A stretch of 64,000 nucleotides of DNA from Elymus sibiricus. Lineage: Eukaryota > Streptophyta > Magnoliopsida > Poales > Poaceae. The DNA is taken from NCBI GenBank assembly GCA_039707655.1, contig CM077665.1, forward strand, positions 443,795,531-443,859,530, in the 5' to 3' direction. Below the pieces are notes generated by a model, which did no database searches, was not told the DNA's origin, and saw only the letters and a program-made list of their open reading frames with translations. Shown here piece after piece: positions 23,651 through 33,479 of the stretch; within the stretch, counting starts at the first letter, position 1, and every line of letters starts with the position of its first letter. A program made the position numbers and the translations under genes.

Positions 23651-25753
23651 CATCGCCGTCTTCTTCACCCATGGCTCCCAAGAAGAAGGCCGATGCGACC
23701 GCGCATCCCTCTGCTTCGAAGGCCCCCTCGTATGCAGCCGCGGACGCTGTGCGCACCGCGGCGGCGGCAAATGAGGTGGGCGTCGTGGGCGACACGACTG
23801 GCGCAGGCGATGCCACCGTCGTGTCCCCCGTGGATGAAGCTGGAGCGGGGAACGCCGAAAAAGAGCAACAACAGCAACATCCTAGCGAGCTCGATCCTAG
23901 TGCCGCGGGAGGAGGAAACGTCCAGTCTCCACCTCCCCGCCGCACTGGCGGTCGCGGCCGCAACAGCGGCGCCCTATCTGGGGGCAGCCATGATCCTCCA
24001 GCAGCGCCTGTCGCAGGCGCGGCTGCTGGGCACGCGTCTCACCCAGAGCAAGACGGAGCGCCAAGCGGAGCCATAGACCCACAAGCTCGACCTGCTCCAC
24101 GTTAGACCGCCTCGGCGACCGGCGCACGGCGGCAAGGACGCGGCGACGCTCCTCTTGGTTCCACCTGGAGTCAAGCAACGTCGCGGTCCGCCTCCTTAGC
24201 CATGCCAGCTACGACAGCAGAAGCGATGGCGCGGGCTCAACTACTGCTAAACTTCCCGCCAGCGGCTGACAAGATGGACGAGTGGAGAGCCACCATCCAG
24301 AGTTTGATGAGCTTCGTCGAAGCCAACAAGTCGCAGCATGCAGAGCCGTCGCGGCGTTCGCGAACGGTGACGGCAGCCCAGGCTGACGGTCGTGTCGAGG
24401 GAGCCACGCCAACGGTGCAATCCCCTCCGCGACAACAGGCCCAGAGGTAGCCACAACAAGCTCCACGTGCCGACGAGCCCGACGAGGCGTCTATGGTACC
24501 AGTGGCGTGTCCTGAACGACCGGCGGAGGGAAGACGCGTGCATCACCATAGAGCGATGCCGAGAAGCACACCGCCAATCCGACAGGTGCAACGGCCTAGA
24601 TGCTGGCGACCCCACGCCCAGTGTTGGTGGGTGCCCAGCCTTCACTCGTGAGCTGCGACAGGTCCGCTAGCCATCGGCCCGAGCCTTCAAACCTGAACTG
24701 ACGGAGAAGTACGATGGGAAGGTGAACCCGGCGGAGTTCCTGGGCATCTACATGATTGCCGTTCAAGCCGCCGGAGGAAGAGATGAGAAGGTGCTCGCCA
24801 ATTATTTCCCTTTGGCACTCAAGCCAAATGTGAGATCATGGCTGATGCACCTGTCGGAAAACTCTATTTCATCATGGTCTGATTTGTGCAACGAGTTTGT
24901 CGGCGCCTTCACAGGTGGCCACCAGGAGCCAGGACAGCCCAGCGACCTGCAAGTCCTTCCGCAAAAGGAAGGAGAGACCCTGCGGAAGTATATCCAGAGA
25001 TTCAGTCGAGTGCACCGCAATATTCCAAGGATACACCCTGCAGCCGTGATTGTCGCGTTCCATTCGAACGTGCGCAACAGGAGGATGCCGGCCAAGATGA
25101 ATGTAAAACTCCCCAAGACCGTCAATGAGCTGTACACATTGGCAGACAAGTGTGCTCATGCTGAGGAAGGAAGGCGACTCCCCGGAGAGGAGGCTGGGGT
25201 CGAAGTCGACTCCGATGACGATGACGACGTCCCCGGCTCGAAAGGGATGAGCCGAAGGCACGATAAGAAGCGCAAAGGGAAAGTAGTGTTGGCCGTTGAG
25301 AGCTCTGGTAATCTCGCTGCCGGCAAGAAGGGCAAGGCCGAGAACCCCGACAAGGGAGCTGCCGCGTGCGCTGATTGCCGGGAGGCCACAGCAGCAGAGA
25401 AAACCAAAAAGTCCGATAGGCCGTACTGCAAGATCCACTGCACCAAGGGCCATGATCTCCAAGAATGCCGCCAAGTTGAGCAGCTTGCTGAGAAACAGAA
25501 GGCTGAGTACGAGAAGCGTGATAAGGAGAAATGCCAAGATGGAGCTGCCGGGAAGGGCCATGGTGGTAGAGGAGGCCGCCGCGGCAAGGCCCCGCAGCAG
25601 AAGGAAAAACCTGCTAGAGGCCGTGAGAAGAAAGAAGAAGATGACATGAGTGATGATGAGGATGATGACGAGTCCAGTGATCGTGAGTTCCAGAAGGCGA
25701 CTGAAGCCATGTGTGTTGACGGAGGTGCATCTTTGCATTCCTCTCACCGCTAG
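23651..25753 (+). pseudogene. gag: Gag pseudogene of element G
   Basis: The likely start is the ATG at 23671 (MAPKKKADATAHPS), with an Ala/Gly-rich N-terminal part to 24105. A degenerate stretch with stops follows (24106-24721). The core is open from 24722 to 25753: NPAEFLGIYMIAVQAAGG, then VRSWLMHLSENSISSWSDL, GETLRKYIQRFSRVHRNIP, and a basic/acidic C-terminal half with a Cys/His cluster (CADCREA, CKIHCTKGHDLQEC). The C-x2-C type zinc knuckle is irregular. The region shows how the retrotransposon gag fold is retained while the N-terminus has decayed. Confidence 0.82.
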
Positions 25754-26359
25754 CTCAAGCAGTGGGCCCGTGAGGTCAACGCCGTGGAGCCAGCTGCAGA
25801 ATCCAGAAAACCACTCAAATGGTCCCGCACGCCTATCATCTTTGATGAAGAGGATCATCCTGACCGCACCACTGTGGTCGGATGTTTGCCGTTGTTGGTC
25901 TCCCCAACAATCCGCAACCTCAAAGTAACCAAGATGTTAGTTGACGGCGGGACAGGGTTGAACTTAATCTCCCCTAAGGTGGTTGAAAGGCTGCAGATCC
26001 CCGACGGAGAGCTCAAAGCTACGGGTACGTTCCAAGGAGTCAACCCCGGCAGGAGCCGACCCAAGGGAAAGATCACTTTGCCTGTGACATTTGGTGGGGA
26101 GTTCAACTATCGAACTGAGAAAGTGGTGTTTGACGTGGTCGAACTTCCCCTGCCTTACAACGGAATTCTTGGTCGCCCAGCTCTGGCAAAATTCATGGCA
26201 GTGTCCCACTACGCTTATAACACTTTGAAGATGCCAGGGCCCATTGGAATCATCTCCATCCCATCTGACAAGAAGGATGCAGTTATCTGTGTGGATAAGA
26301 TGTATCGAGATGCGGTAGTAGCTGAAGTCGCGGAAGCGCCGGCTCCCACCAAGGAATGA
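25754..26359 (+). pseudogene. Aspartic protease domain of element G
   Basis: After the gag stop at 25751, the next open frame (25784-26359) carries TKMLVDGGTGLNLISPKVV, the active-site Asp in a D-G-G-T context, and the partner motif NGILGRPALAKFMAVSHYAYNTLKMPG. This is the pepsin-like protease of Gypsy Gag-Pol. It ends at the TGA of 26357. The reverse transcriptase that should follow is missing: about 110 bp of stop-containing DNA leads straight into the RNase H region, so a deletion junction must lie close to 26440. Confidence 0.8.
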
Positions 26360-26475
26360 AACAAGAAGTCTAGCAGAGACGCCGGCAAGGAATCCGGGAA
26401 GCGCGCCTCTTCGGAGTAAAATCAGATACAAACCTAGGGGAACCTAAGCCGGCAAGCGAGGGCAGTTTCAAGGAA

Positions 26476-27507
26476 GTGGCGAAGAAGAAGGTGGTGCAGC
26501 GGCCAGTGTACTTTGTGAGCTCCTTATTACAGGGGGCTAGGTTAAGGTACTTTGGGGTGCAAAAGCTGATCTTCGGCCTTCTCATGGCCTCGAGGAAGCT
26601 GCGCCACTACTTCCAAGCCCACGAGATCACTGTCGTCACCCACTTTCCGCTGCAGCGCATATTGAGGAACCCCGAAGCCACTGGCAGGATAGTTGAGTGG
26701 GTGCTAGAGCTGTCAAGTTTTGGCCTGAAGTATGATAGCACTTCCACTATCCAGAGCAGGGCGTTGGCGGAATTCATTGCAGAATGGACACCCACGCCAG
26801 ATGAAGAGGTTCCGGAGACAATCCTCCCCGGCAAAGAAGTGCCTAAAGACTGGATCATGTATTTTGACGGTGATTTCTCACTCCAGGGCACTGAAGCAGG
26901 CGTCCTTATCGCCCCTACCGGAGAGCACCTCAAATATGTGGTTCAGATGCACTTTCCCTGGGAGGAAGCCACCAACAACACTGCTGAATATGAGGGGCTC
27001 CTTGCGGGACTCAGGATCGCGGTGGAGTTGGGAATCAAGAAACTGATCATCCGAGGAGATTCTCAACTCGTGGTGAGACAAGTCAACAAAGATTGTCAGA
27101 GTCCGTTGATGGAAGCATACGTGGAAGAAGTGAGGAAGCTGGAGGAACACTTTGATGGATTACAAACAGAGCACGTGCCGCGTGCGGAAAACAGCATTGC
27201 TGACCATCTATCAAAGTGTGATGTGCAAAAGCTCCCTGTGGAACCAGGAACCTTTGTCCTCCACCTCACTCAACCATCAGTGTCCTCGTCAGCGATGACC
27301 AGAAAAAGAAAAAAGCTGAACTCCGGCAAGCATTTCCCGGCAGAGCTTCCTGAAGCCGCTGGTAGAGAGGCTGCCGGGGACAGTCTCGTTTCGCCTGGTG
27401 AGCAGCTCCCTCCTGCGGAACCCCAGGTTCCTGCGGTCGAGGCAAGCGCTCCCACGAATGAGGAGATGCCTTTAGTCCTTGTTGTCGAGCCACAAGCTCC
27501 AACTTAG
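26476..27507 (+). pseudogene. RNase H region of element G (two RNase H-like units)
   Basis: 343 codons. The first part (VYFVSSLLQGARLRYFGVQK, LMASRKLRHYFQAHEITVVT) is the RNase H-like tail of a reverse transcriptase. A second RNase H follows with the catalytic set in place: MYFDGDFS, AEYEGLLAGLRIAVELG, RGDSQLVVRQVN and HVPRAENSIADHLSK. Two RNase H units in tandem, the second of plant-like type, are a known feature of Tat-lineage elements. The polymerase domain that should precede them is deleted. The C-terminal 100 residues are low-complexity. Confidence 0.8.
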
Positions 27508-27589
27508 ATACAACACATAGTCCATATCCTTCAAACAGGAGAACTTCCTGAAGAGCAAGAGGAAGCCGAAAAAGTAGCCCGTCAGTCAA

Positions 27590-28738
27590 GTATACCAGTT
27601 TGTCGATGACACTCTGTACAGAAAAAGGGCAAACGGTGTGAAATTGAGGTGCATTTGCTGGGAAGATGGACTAAAGTTGTTGGCGGAAATTCACGGGGGT
27701 GTGTGTGGGTCTCACATTGGATCGAAAGCACTTGCCGGGAAAGCCTTTCGGCAAGGTTTCTACTGGCCCACTACCCTCGAAGATGCAACTGAGCTAGTCA
27801 CCAACTGTGGAGCCTGCCAGTTCCATTCAAAGAACATCCATAAACCAGCGCAAGCTCTCCAGACGATCCCTTTATCCTGGCCATTCTCGGTCTGGGGGCT
27901 CGATATTTTGGGCCCCTTTCCCCGCGCTGTCGGGGGCTTTGAATTCTTGTTCGTAGCCATCGACAAGTTTACAAAGTGGCCAGAGGTGGAACCAGTGAGG
28001 AAGGTGACCGCGTAGTCAGCTATCAAGTTCATGAAAGGACTCGTATGCCATTTTGGGGTGCCCAACAGGGTGATCACCGACAATGGCACCCAGTTCACGA
28101 GCCACACCTTTATGCAGTACATCCAAAGCCTTGGAAGCAAGGTCTCCTTCGCCTCTGTTGCCCACCCAAGGAGTAACAGGCAAGTCGAGAGCATGAACGC
28201 TGAAGTGTTGCGTGGACTCAAGACAAGAACTTTCGATAGACTGCGGAGATGCGGCAAGCGTTGGATAGATGAGCTGCCGGTGGTTCTTTGGTCCCTCAGA
28301 ACGACACCAAATCGAGCTACCGGCCAGACACCCTTCTCCCTGGTATACGGGGCAGAAGCAGTTCTCCCCACGGAACTCATATACGGGTCACCTCGAGTAC
28401 TTGCCTACGACAAAGTAGAGCAAAAGCAGCTATGGCATGACGATGCCTTGCTCCTCGAGGAAGATCGTCTCCGGGCCGCTGTGCGTCCTGCATGCTACCA
28501 GCAAGCCATGCGTCGCTATCATAGCCGCAGGGTCCATGCCCAGAGCCTTGAGGAAGGCGACCTTGTCCTTAGGCGCGTTCAGTCCGCCAATGGTACCAAC
28601 AAGTTGACGCCGAAGTGGGAAGGCCCTTACCGGGTAGCGTGAGTCACCAGACCTGGCGTAGTCCGTCTGGATACCGAAGATGGCACCAAAGTGCTTAAGT
28701 CATGGAATATTGAGCATCTTCGTAAGTTCTACCCGTGA
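27590..28738 (+). pseudogene. Integrase of element G with internal stops
   Basis: Inserts the retrotransposon DNA into the genome. The zinc-binding HHCC part reads IHGGVCGSHIG with CGAC downstream. The catalytic triad is present: GLDILGPF (Asp), ITDNGTQFTS (Asp) and HPRSNRQVESMNAEVL (Glu). The C-terminal GPY-type end is visible (WEGPYRVA, then SWNIEHLRKFYP). Two in-frame stops break it, TAG at 28012 and TGA at 28640; both could come from a single C-to-T or G-to-A change. The 3' end at 28736 is the natural stop. Confidence 0.85.
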
Positions 28739-29702
28739 GGCGCGGTTGCCGGGCTCAGTCCCCGGCAACAACCTTTTGTACAAGCCTTGCCACAGTTGCA
28801 TGTAACCCTTTGTACAAAGCCAGGCGCAGACCCTGTGCATGCAATAATAAAGCTAGGCATTGCATCATATCATCAAACTGCATGTTTACTATGCATTTTT
28901 TGTGTTGCAATGTTATCGCTTTTAAGTTTTAGAAATTTGCTAGAGTACTTGATGAACCTGAGATCCTTGTTACCTCTCTCTCTCCGGAGAGAAGAGACCT
29001 CTTGCCTTGCATGTTTTACCTCCAGGAAAACAAGGAAGAAGAGCAAAGAGACAAGGATGATGGCCCATCGTACAACCGAAAGGGATACTACTTGAAAAGA
29101 TAAATCTAAACATGTATCCCTAGCTCAGTGCCATTTGCTCCCTTAAGGAAACCTTTGCTGTCCCTTTTTGGCTGTGATCAGTGGAGTCCTTTACGCGATA
29201 GAAACCCTTGTCAGGATGAGCCGTCCTCCAGATCCTGTCGCCTATTAGCTCTGGGGGACCGCGCCCATACCGACAAGGGGCCTTGCCGAGCGATCATACC
29301 AGCCTACTGCCGGGGGCTCGCTCCTCCTTGGTGCTCACGGTTAATACTGACCCGGCAAGCAATTTCATGCGGCAAGGACAAACATGTTGATACATTACAA
29401 ATGAGGAGAAAAGAAAAAGGACATTACTTAAGGAAGAGAAATAGCATTCTTTCATTCATTTTTCGGTACAAAATGGATAAAGATACATTGGAGGGCGCCT
29501 TTTTAATAAATCTTTATTTGACTTTCTCCCCTAGGAGCGAGCTACAAAAAGTAAAAGGGTGGAAGGAGGACCTAAGCAGAAGCCCAGCCTGACCCCGTCA
29601 GGGCTAACGGGGTACGTCTCGGCAGGACCACCGGCAAGGAAGATGAAGGCGAAGTCCACGAGCCTGCCAAGGTCCAGCTGAGGGGAGGAGGCGGCGCCCA
29701 AG
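28739..29702. other. Spacer of element G downstream of integrase
   Basis: About 1 kb between the integrase stop and the end of the antisense ORF. Short ORFs only. It has several copies of the word CCGGCAAG or GCCGGGG, as does the rest of this element. No domain recognised. Confidence 0.5.
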
Positions 29703-30485
29703 TCAAGAACCCCCGACAAATCGCTCTGCCGGGGGGCTCGCTGGCGGTGATGGTGCGACCGGCGGCCAGCTGGAATCCAGGTCGTCGTACTCCGACTTGA
29801 CGGCCTGGAGCTCGCTGTCGCCGTCTTCACCGACACTGTCCTCCTCGTCGCTATCGCTCAAGGAGGAGCTTTCGTCGTCACTCGGGCTCTCTTCGCAGCA
29901 GCCAAGACGAGCACCCGAACGCCCATAAATCTTGATGGAGAGCGTGTTGGCCTCGATCAGCTTGAAGCGAAGGACGTACTCGCCCGTGAAGTTGCGAGCA
30001 CGTGCGAAGGTTTTCCACCCACGCCTGAGGAGCATGACGCGGGGCACCGGGAACTCGACGTCGGCCCGCACGGCGCCGTTACAGCAGCCGTGCACGCGCA
30101 ACCACATCGCGTGCGGTTTGTCGACCTCCATCACCCTAGCGAAAGGACGAGGGAGTCGCAAGCGGCTACGGGGAGGGCCACGCAGCCCGATGACGAACTC
30201 CAGCGCCGTGCCTTCAGTGTGTTCCGTTGTTGGGGAAGGAACCGCCATCAGAGGAGGGTCGGGTGCGGCACTTCGCCTCCCCCGGCCACGAGCCCCGTGC
30301 TGGCCCCGGCCTCTTCCAGCACTCCCGCTGCGCGCGTTGGAACCGCCTCCCGTCGCCACGGCTGAAGCGGCGGCATGATCCCGAAGGGAAGCTCTCGTCG
30401 CCGCGGCGAAAACTGAGGGTCGTCCTCGTCCCCTCGTCTTGGTGGAGACTAGCGCATCCAAAGACGAACCAGAGAAGAAAGGCAA
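29703..30485 (-). CDS. Antisense B3-like ORF carried by element G
   Basis: 260 codons, open from ATG 30485 to the stop at 29703, opposite to gag-pol. An Arg/Gly/Ala-rich N-terminal part is followed by a domain at about residues 85-190 that resembles a plant B3 DNA-binding domain: FVIGLRGPPRSRLRLP, MWLRVHGCC, VMLLRRGWKTFARARNFTGE, YVLRFKLIEANTLSIKIYGR. The W-K-x-F-x-R-A-R and L-x-F strands are the best matches. The C-terminus is acidic and Ser-rich (DDESSSLSDSDEED). There is a TATAAAT on this strand about 65 bases upstream. The B3 call rests on pattern recognition only. It has no internal stop although the sense genes of the element are broken. Confidence 0.6.
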   Translation of the reverse strand: MPFFSGSSLDALVSTKTRGRGRPSVFAAATRASLRDHAAASAVATGGGSNARSGSAGRGRGQHGARGRGRRSAAPDPPLMAVPSPTTEHTEGTALEFVIGLRGPPRSRLRLPRPFARVMEVDKPHAMWLRVHGCCNGAVRADVEFPVPRVMLLRRGWKTFARARNFTGEYVLRFKLIEANTLSIKIYGRSGARLGCCEESPSDDESSSLSDSDEEDSVGEDGDSELQAVKSEYDDLDSSWPPVAPSPPASPPAERFVGGS

Positions 30486-30550
30486 GCTATGTGGACTTGA
30501 GATTGAGGGGGAGAAGGGGATGGATGAGCATCGCCCGCTGTGACCCCCTG

Positions 30551-30557
30551 ATTTATA
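30551..30557 (-). promoter_or_regulatory. TATA box for the antisense ORF of element G
   Basis: TATAAAT on the minus strand, 65 bases upstream of the ATG at 30485. With transcription starting about 30 bases downstream, the leader would be about 35 bases. This supports independent antisense transcription but is not proof. Confidence 0.45.
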
Positions 30558-30892
30558 GGGTATGACACGGGGGCTGGCTCTCCTCCGCTCTAAAGCGGAG
30601 GCCCATCTTCACCAATCCCACTACCCACGATCACGGACGAACAGGTAACCGCCCCGCTGCTCCAATCCTTGGTGCTGTGGTTTCTGCCACCCCCACGCCC
30701 GTGGGCCATGCGCATCCACCGCGAACTTCCCGCAATGCATGCGGCGCACGTGGCGGAAACAATCTGAGGTAGCAAGTAAATGCTGGCTTAAAAGTCGGCA
30801 GTTACTCCCTCACATTGCGCGCCTGTGCATATATTTTGGGCCTGACCCAACGACGCTGGGCGAGCGCGCTTCGGGCCAGACCCGGGGGCTCC

Positions 30893-31731
30893 TGTCGGTG
30901 CACTAGGAACGGGGTACCCAGTGCCCCTGACTTATGCACAGGCGGTTGTAGCAAAACCCCGCCAAGACCAGTCCAAGCCAGAGAAGCCGCTCTTCATGAG
31001 ACCAAGGATTTCATCAAGAAGACGAAGCCAACACCCAAGACCCCGGCAGGAGCAGCCTACACTGGCTAGCTACTGCGATAAGATCGATGCAACGGCTCAG
31101 GACGGGCCCGAGCCGCGCCAGCCACGTCCCTGGTGCCTGCCGGGGACCGAGGCGCGCACACCTTCAAGAAGACCCGGCAAGCCGTCCCCCGGCAGGCGCG
31201 AGCCAAACAGCCACCGCTCCACCGCATCACAACGCCAGTCAGTTGTCGATGCGGTGTCGAGCCCTCAGATGGCTAAGTGGCCCACGCTAAGCACGTGGCG
31301 ACGCATCGGAAGACAGATTACGCCCAATTGACACCCGTCCAGAGGCGTGTCAAGACACTAAGCAACAGCCAGCTAAGCGGTGGTAAGAGCTTGCCGGGGA
31401 TGCATCCCCGCACGCCACCTAGACTAGCATTTATGGCATTTTGTCCTAAGTGCCAGAGTTAGGTATGATAGCACTGTTAGCTATCTAATCGCTAGATAAT
31501 GTCTGTTTTGCCACTGTGATTGCCCCTTGACCTATAAAAGGAGGCCCAAGGTAACCTAGCTAAAGATTCGGACCCTTGGACACTTGTACTCGCGTAGCAG
31601 CTCCCCCGAAGACAACCTTGCCGGGTTCGAGCGCTGCGTGTGCTTCGTGTTCCTCTGATCAATCCACCAAAGCAGGAGTAGGGTTTTACGCTTCTCAGCG
31701 GCCCGAACCTGGGTAAAACACCAGCGTCACA
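30893..31731 (+). repeat. Truncated 3' LTR of element G
   Basis: Matches the 5' LTR from its first base (TGTCGGTGCACTAGG) through AACACCAGCGTC near 31725, with TATAAAAG at 31533-31540. It then ends abruptly: the last 115 or so bases of the LTR, ending GCAGCCCGACA in the 5' copy, are missing and unrelated DNA follows. The loss marks a deletion that also removed its target duplication. Confidence 0.88.
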
Positions 31732-31744
31732 TCATCCCAACTGT

Positions 31745-31799
31745 ACCACGTACTTTAATTAGCTAGTATATAGTTGAACTAGCTAATTCAGTACGTGGT
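31745..31799. repeat. Short perfect-arm hairpin next to the deletion junction
   Basis: Arms ACCACGTAC (31745-31753) and GTACGTGGT (31791-31799), then AATTAGCTAG (31757-31766) and CTAGCTAATT (31779-31788), around a 12-base loop. Only 3 bases against 2 are unpaired between the two stem parts. It may be a MITE remnant or a hairpin of the CACTA element. Confidence 0.85.
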
Positions 31800-32336
31800 T
31801 GGCAACAATTGGGGAAAAGTTTGTTCGGTTCAGCTGTCGAGTTGAACTGTATTGTACAAAGACCAGTGCTTAATGTATGAATGAAATCCATGTTTAAAGT
31901 GAATTTCAGTTGCAAAATTACACCCTAATTGTGATTTTGTTTCTGCAATACTTGCCAAATGCCATTGCTAAAATGTTGACAAATGCCAGTGTTACTAGAT
32001 CGACAGATGCCAATGTTTCCGATTTGACACATGGCAATTTACCCAGTATGATAGATGCAAATCTTCCCGGATTGTCTGTACTAGGCACACAGATCATATT
32101 CGAGAAACGTTTGCGATGACGCATTGGACCAATCCTTCGCGCCAATATTTTGACTTGGCTTACGGGCAAAGGAAAGATAGTTGTCGATCTTCAAACGGGT
32201 ATCCAACCTGAACCGTTTGTCATGTGTGTTCATTCAGATAAAACTATGATGGTTTTTTATTTGCTACGTGAATTCAGAGATAAATACTTAGTTTATCAAA
32301 CCATGGAGTTCATTCAGTCAAGCTTTCACTTTACAT
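31800..32336. other. Unassigned CACTA-internal DNA
   Basis: AT-rich, no domain recognised. It contains five near-repeats of the word TTGCCAAATGCCA / TTGACAAATGCCAGTG / GACAGATGCCAATG within 31960-32030. The DNA left of 32337 could be the 3' untranslated region of the minus-strand gene 32337-33020. Confidence 0.4.
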
Positions 32337-33020
32337 TCATACAATCGAGATACAATATAAAGAAAACAAGTTGTGTCGGCGGTGGCGGCGGCCTCCTGCG
32401 GCGGCGTTCTCGTGCTTCGGGGCGCAGTTGTACATTTCTTCAACCGAGACCAGAATGTTATGGACTTCACAATCAAAGAGCCGGTCGTCGCGCGATCGAT
32501 GAGCGAGGGGCCGAGCGGCGGCGACTAGCGGCGCCGCGAGAAAGCTGTCGATGGCGGCGGCCCAATCCGCTGAGGGGGCCATGATGGGTGCAAGCGCGCG
32601 CACGGGCACGGGCGCGGTGGGTGCAGGCGCGCGTAAGGGGTCGGGCTCCGTCGGTGCGGGCACGCGCACTAGGACCGGCGTGGCGTGTGCAAGGGCGCGC
32701 ACGAGCACGGGGGCAGGAGGAGGCACTGGCGCTTGCACGTACACGAGCTGACACGGGTCGGCGGGGACCTCCCTGACGCCCGCGGTTTCCAGCACTATGA
32801 TGATGCTGGGCGACCAGCCCGTCAATGCCACGGGGATGGTTGCCGGCACGGGCGCGGTGATGGTTGATGGCGAGTGCGTCGGGGCATCATCCGCTGCGGC
32901 ATGCAGCTCTTCCAGGGCCATGTCCATGGCATCCCATTCGTTTTCATGTTCTATCTCTTCCGGCTCGGTGTCAACTTCACCAAACCGGAAGACTAGTGGC
33001 ATATGATCCTTCTGCAGCAT
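32337..33020 (-). CDS. Unrecognised Pro/Ala-rich ORF inside the CACTA element
   Basis: 227 codons, from ATG 33020 to a stop at 32337. The N-terminal 45 residues are acidic (VDTEPEEIEHENEWDAMDMAL). The middle (residues 50-160) is built from loose repeats of APVPVRALAP and PVLVRALAHA type. The C-terminal 70 residues are mixed and end SLYCISIV. A CT-rich leader with CTTCGCCTCAC lies upstream (33021-33110), which is typical of a plant gene start. The GC content is much higher than around it. I do not recognise a family. It could be a captured host gene fragment. Confidence 0.4.
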   Translation of the reverse strand: MLQKDHMPLVFRFGEVDTEPEEIEHENEWDAMDMALEELHAAADDAPTHSPSTITAPVPATIPVALTGWSPSIIIVLETAGVREVPADPCQLVYVQAPVPPPAPVLVRALAHATPVLVRVPAPTEPDPLRAPAPTAPVPVRALAPIMAPSADWAAAIDSFLAAPLVAAARPLAHRSRDDRLFDCEVHNILVSVEEMYNCAPKHENAAAGGRRHRRHNLFSLYCISIV

Positions 33021-33479
33021 GGCGTAGGTCGCCGTGGAGGTCTGAAGATGGAGGGGAATGTGAGGCGAAGATATATGGAGGATTGTGAGTGAGTGGGCAG
33101 TAAAGCCGCCTATTAAACAGTGGATCGGGCGCCATTGATGGACAGGTTGGAAGCGAGAAGGGCGGATACGGAGGTCAAAGGGCTCGATTCCCGGTGAGTC
33201 TTCGACGTACTACCCGCACGCCTCCCGGTGAGCCTGCGCGGCGGATGCCAGCTCGCACGCCTCCTCTCAACTCGAGCAGCTACTCACACGGCACCTCCTA
33301 GGCCCTAGCCAATAAAAGAGTGCGATGCTTGGCAGCACGTAAAGGGCAGTAGAACGCCAACGGTTTGAAAATAATGCAACCGTTTGCGTGGAGACGTGAC
33401 AGTTCTTTGTTCCAAAAAGCTTTTGTTTGCTATTAATGACACGAAAAATACCACAACATATTTGTGCTATATAATGACG

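Larger units (their letters stand above)
22632..31731 (+). mobile_element. Gypsy LTR retrotransposon G with antisense B3-like ORF
   Basis: 5' LTR 22632-23583, primer site, gag, protease, RNase H, integrase, an ORF on the opposite strand, polypurine tract CCCGGGGGCTCC (30881-30892), and a 3' LTR from 30893 that is cut off at about 31731. The reverse transcriptase core is missing between the protease and RNase H. It inserted into the LTR of element F. The right target duplication cannot be checked because the 3' end is deleted. The two LTRs are very similar, which suggests a fairly young insertion. Confidence 0.9.

Noticed and set aside
23476..23670. Upstream part of the ORF at 23476-24105 as coding
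   Set aside because: It starts inside the 5' LTR of G and crosses the primer binding site. The gag start at 23671 is more plausible.
24872..25858. 328-codon minus-strand ORF across gag G
   Set aside because: Shadow of the gag frame; hydrophobic composition arises from reading the charged gag codons in reverse.
32473..32754. Several Arg/Ala/Gly-rich ORFs over 32337-33020
   Set aside because: Other frames of one GC-rich repeat-like stretch. The 227-codon minus-strand frame is the longest and best balanced.
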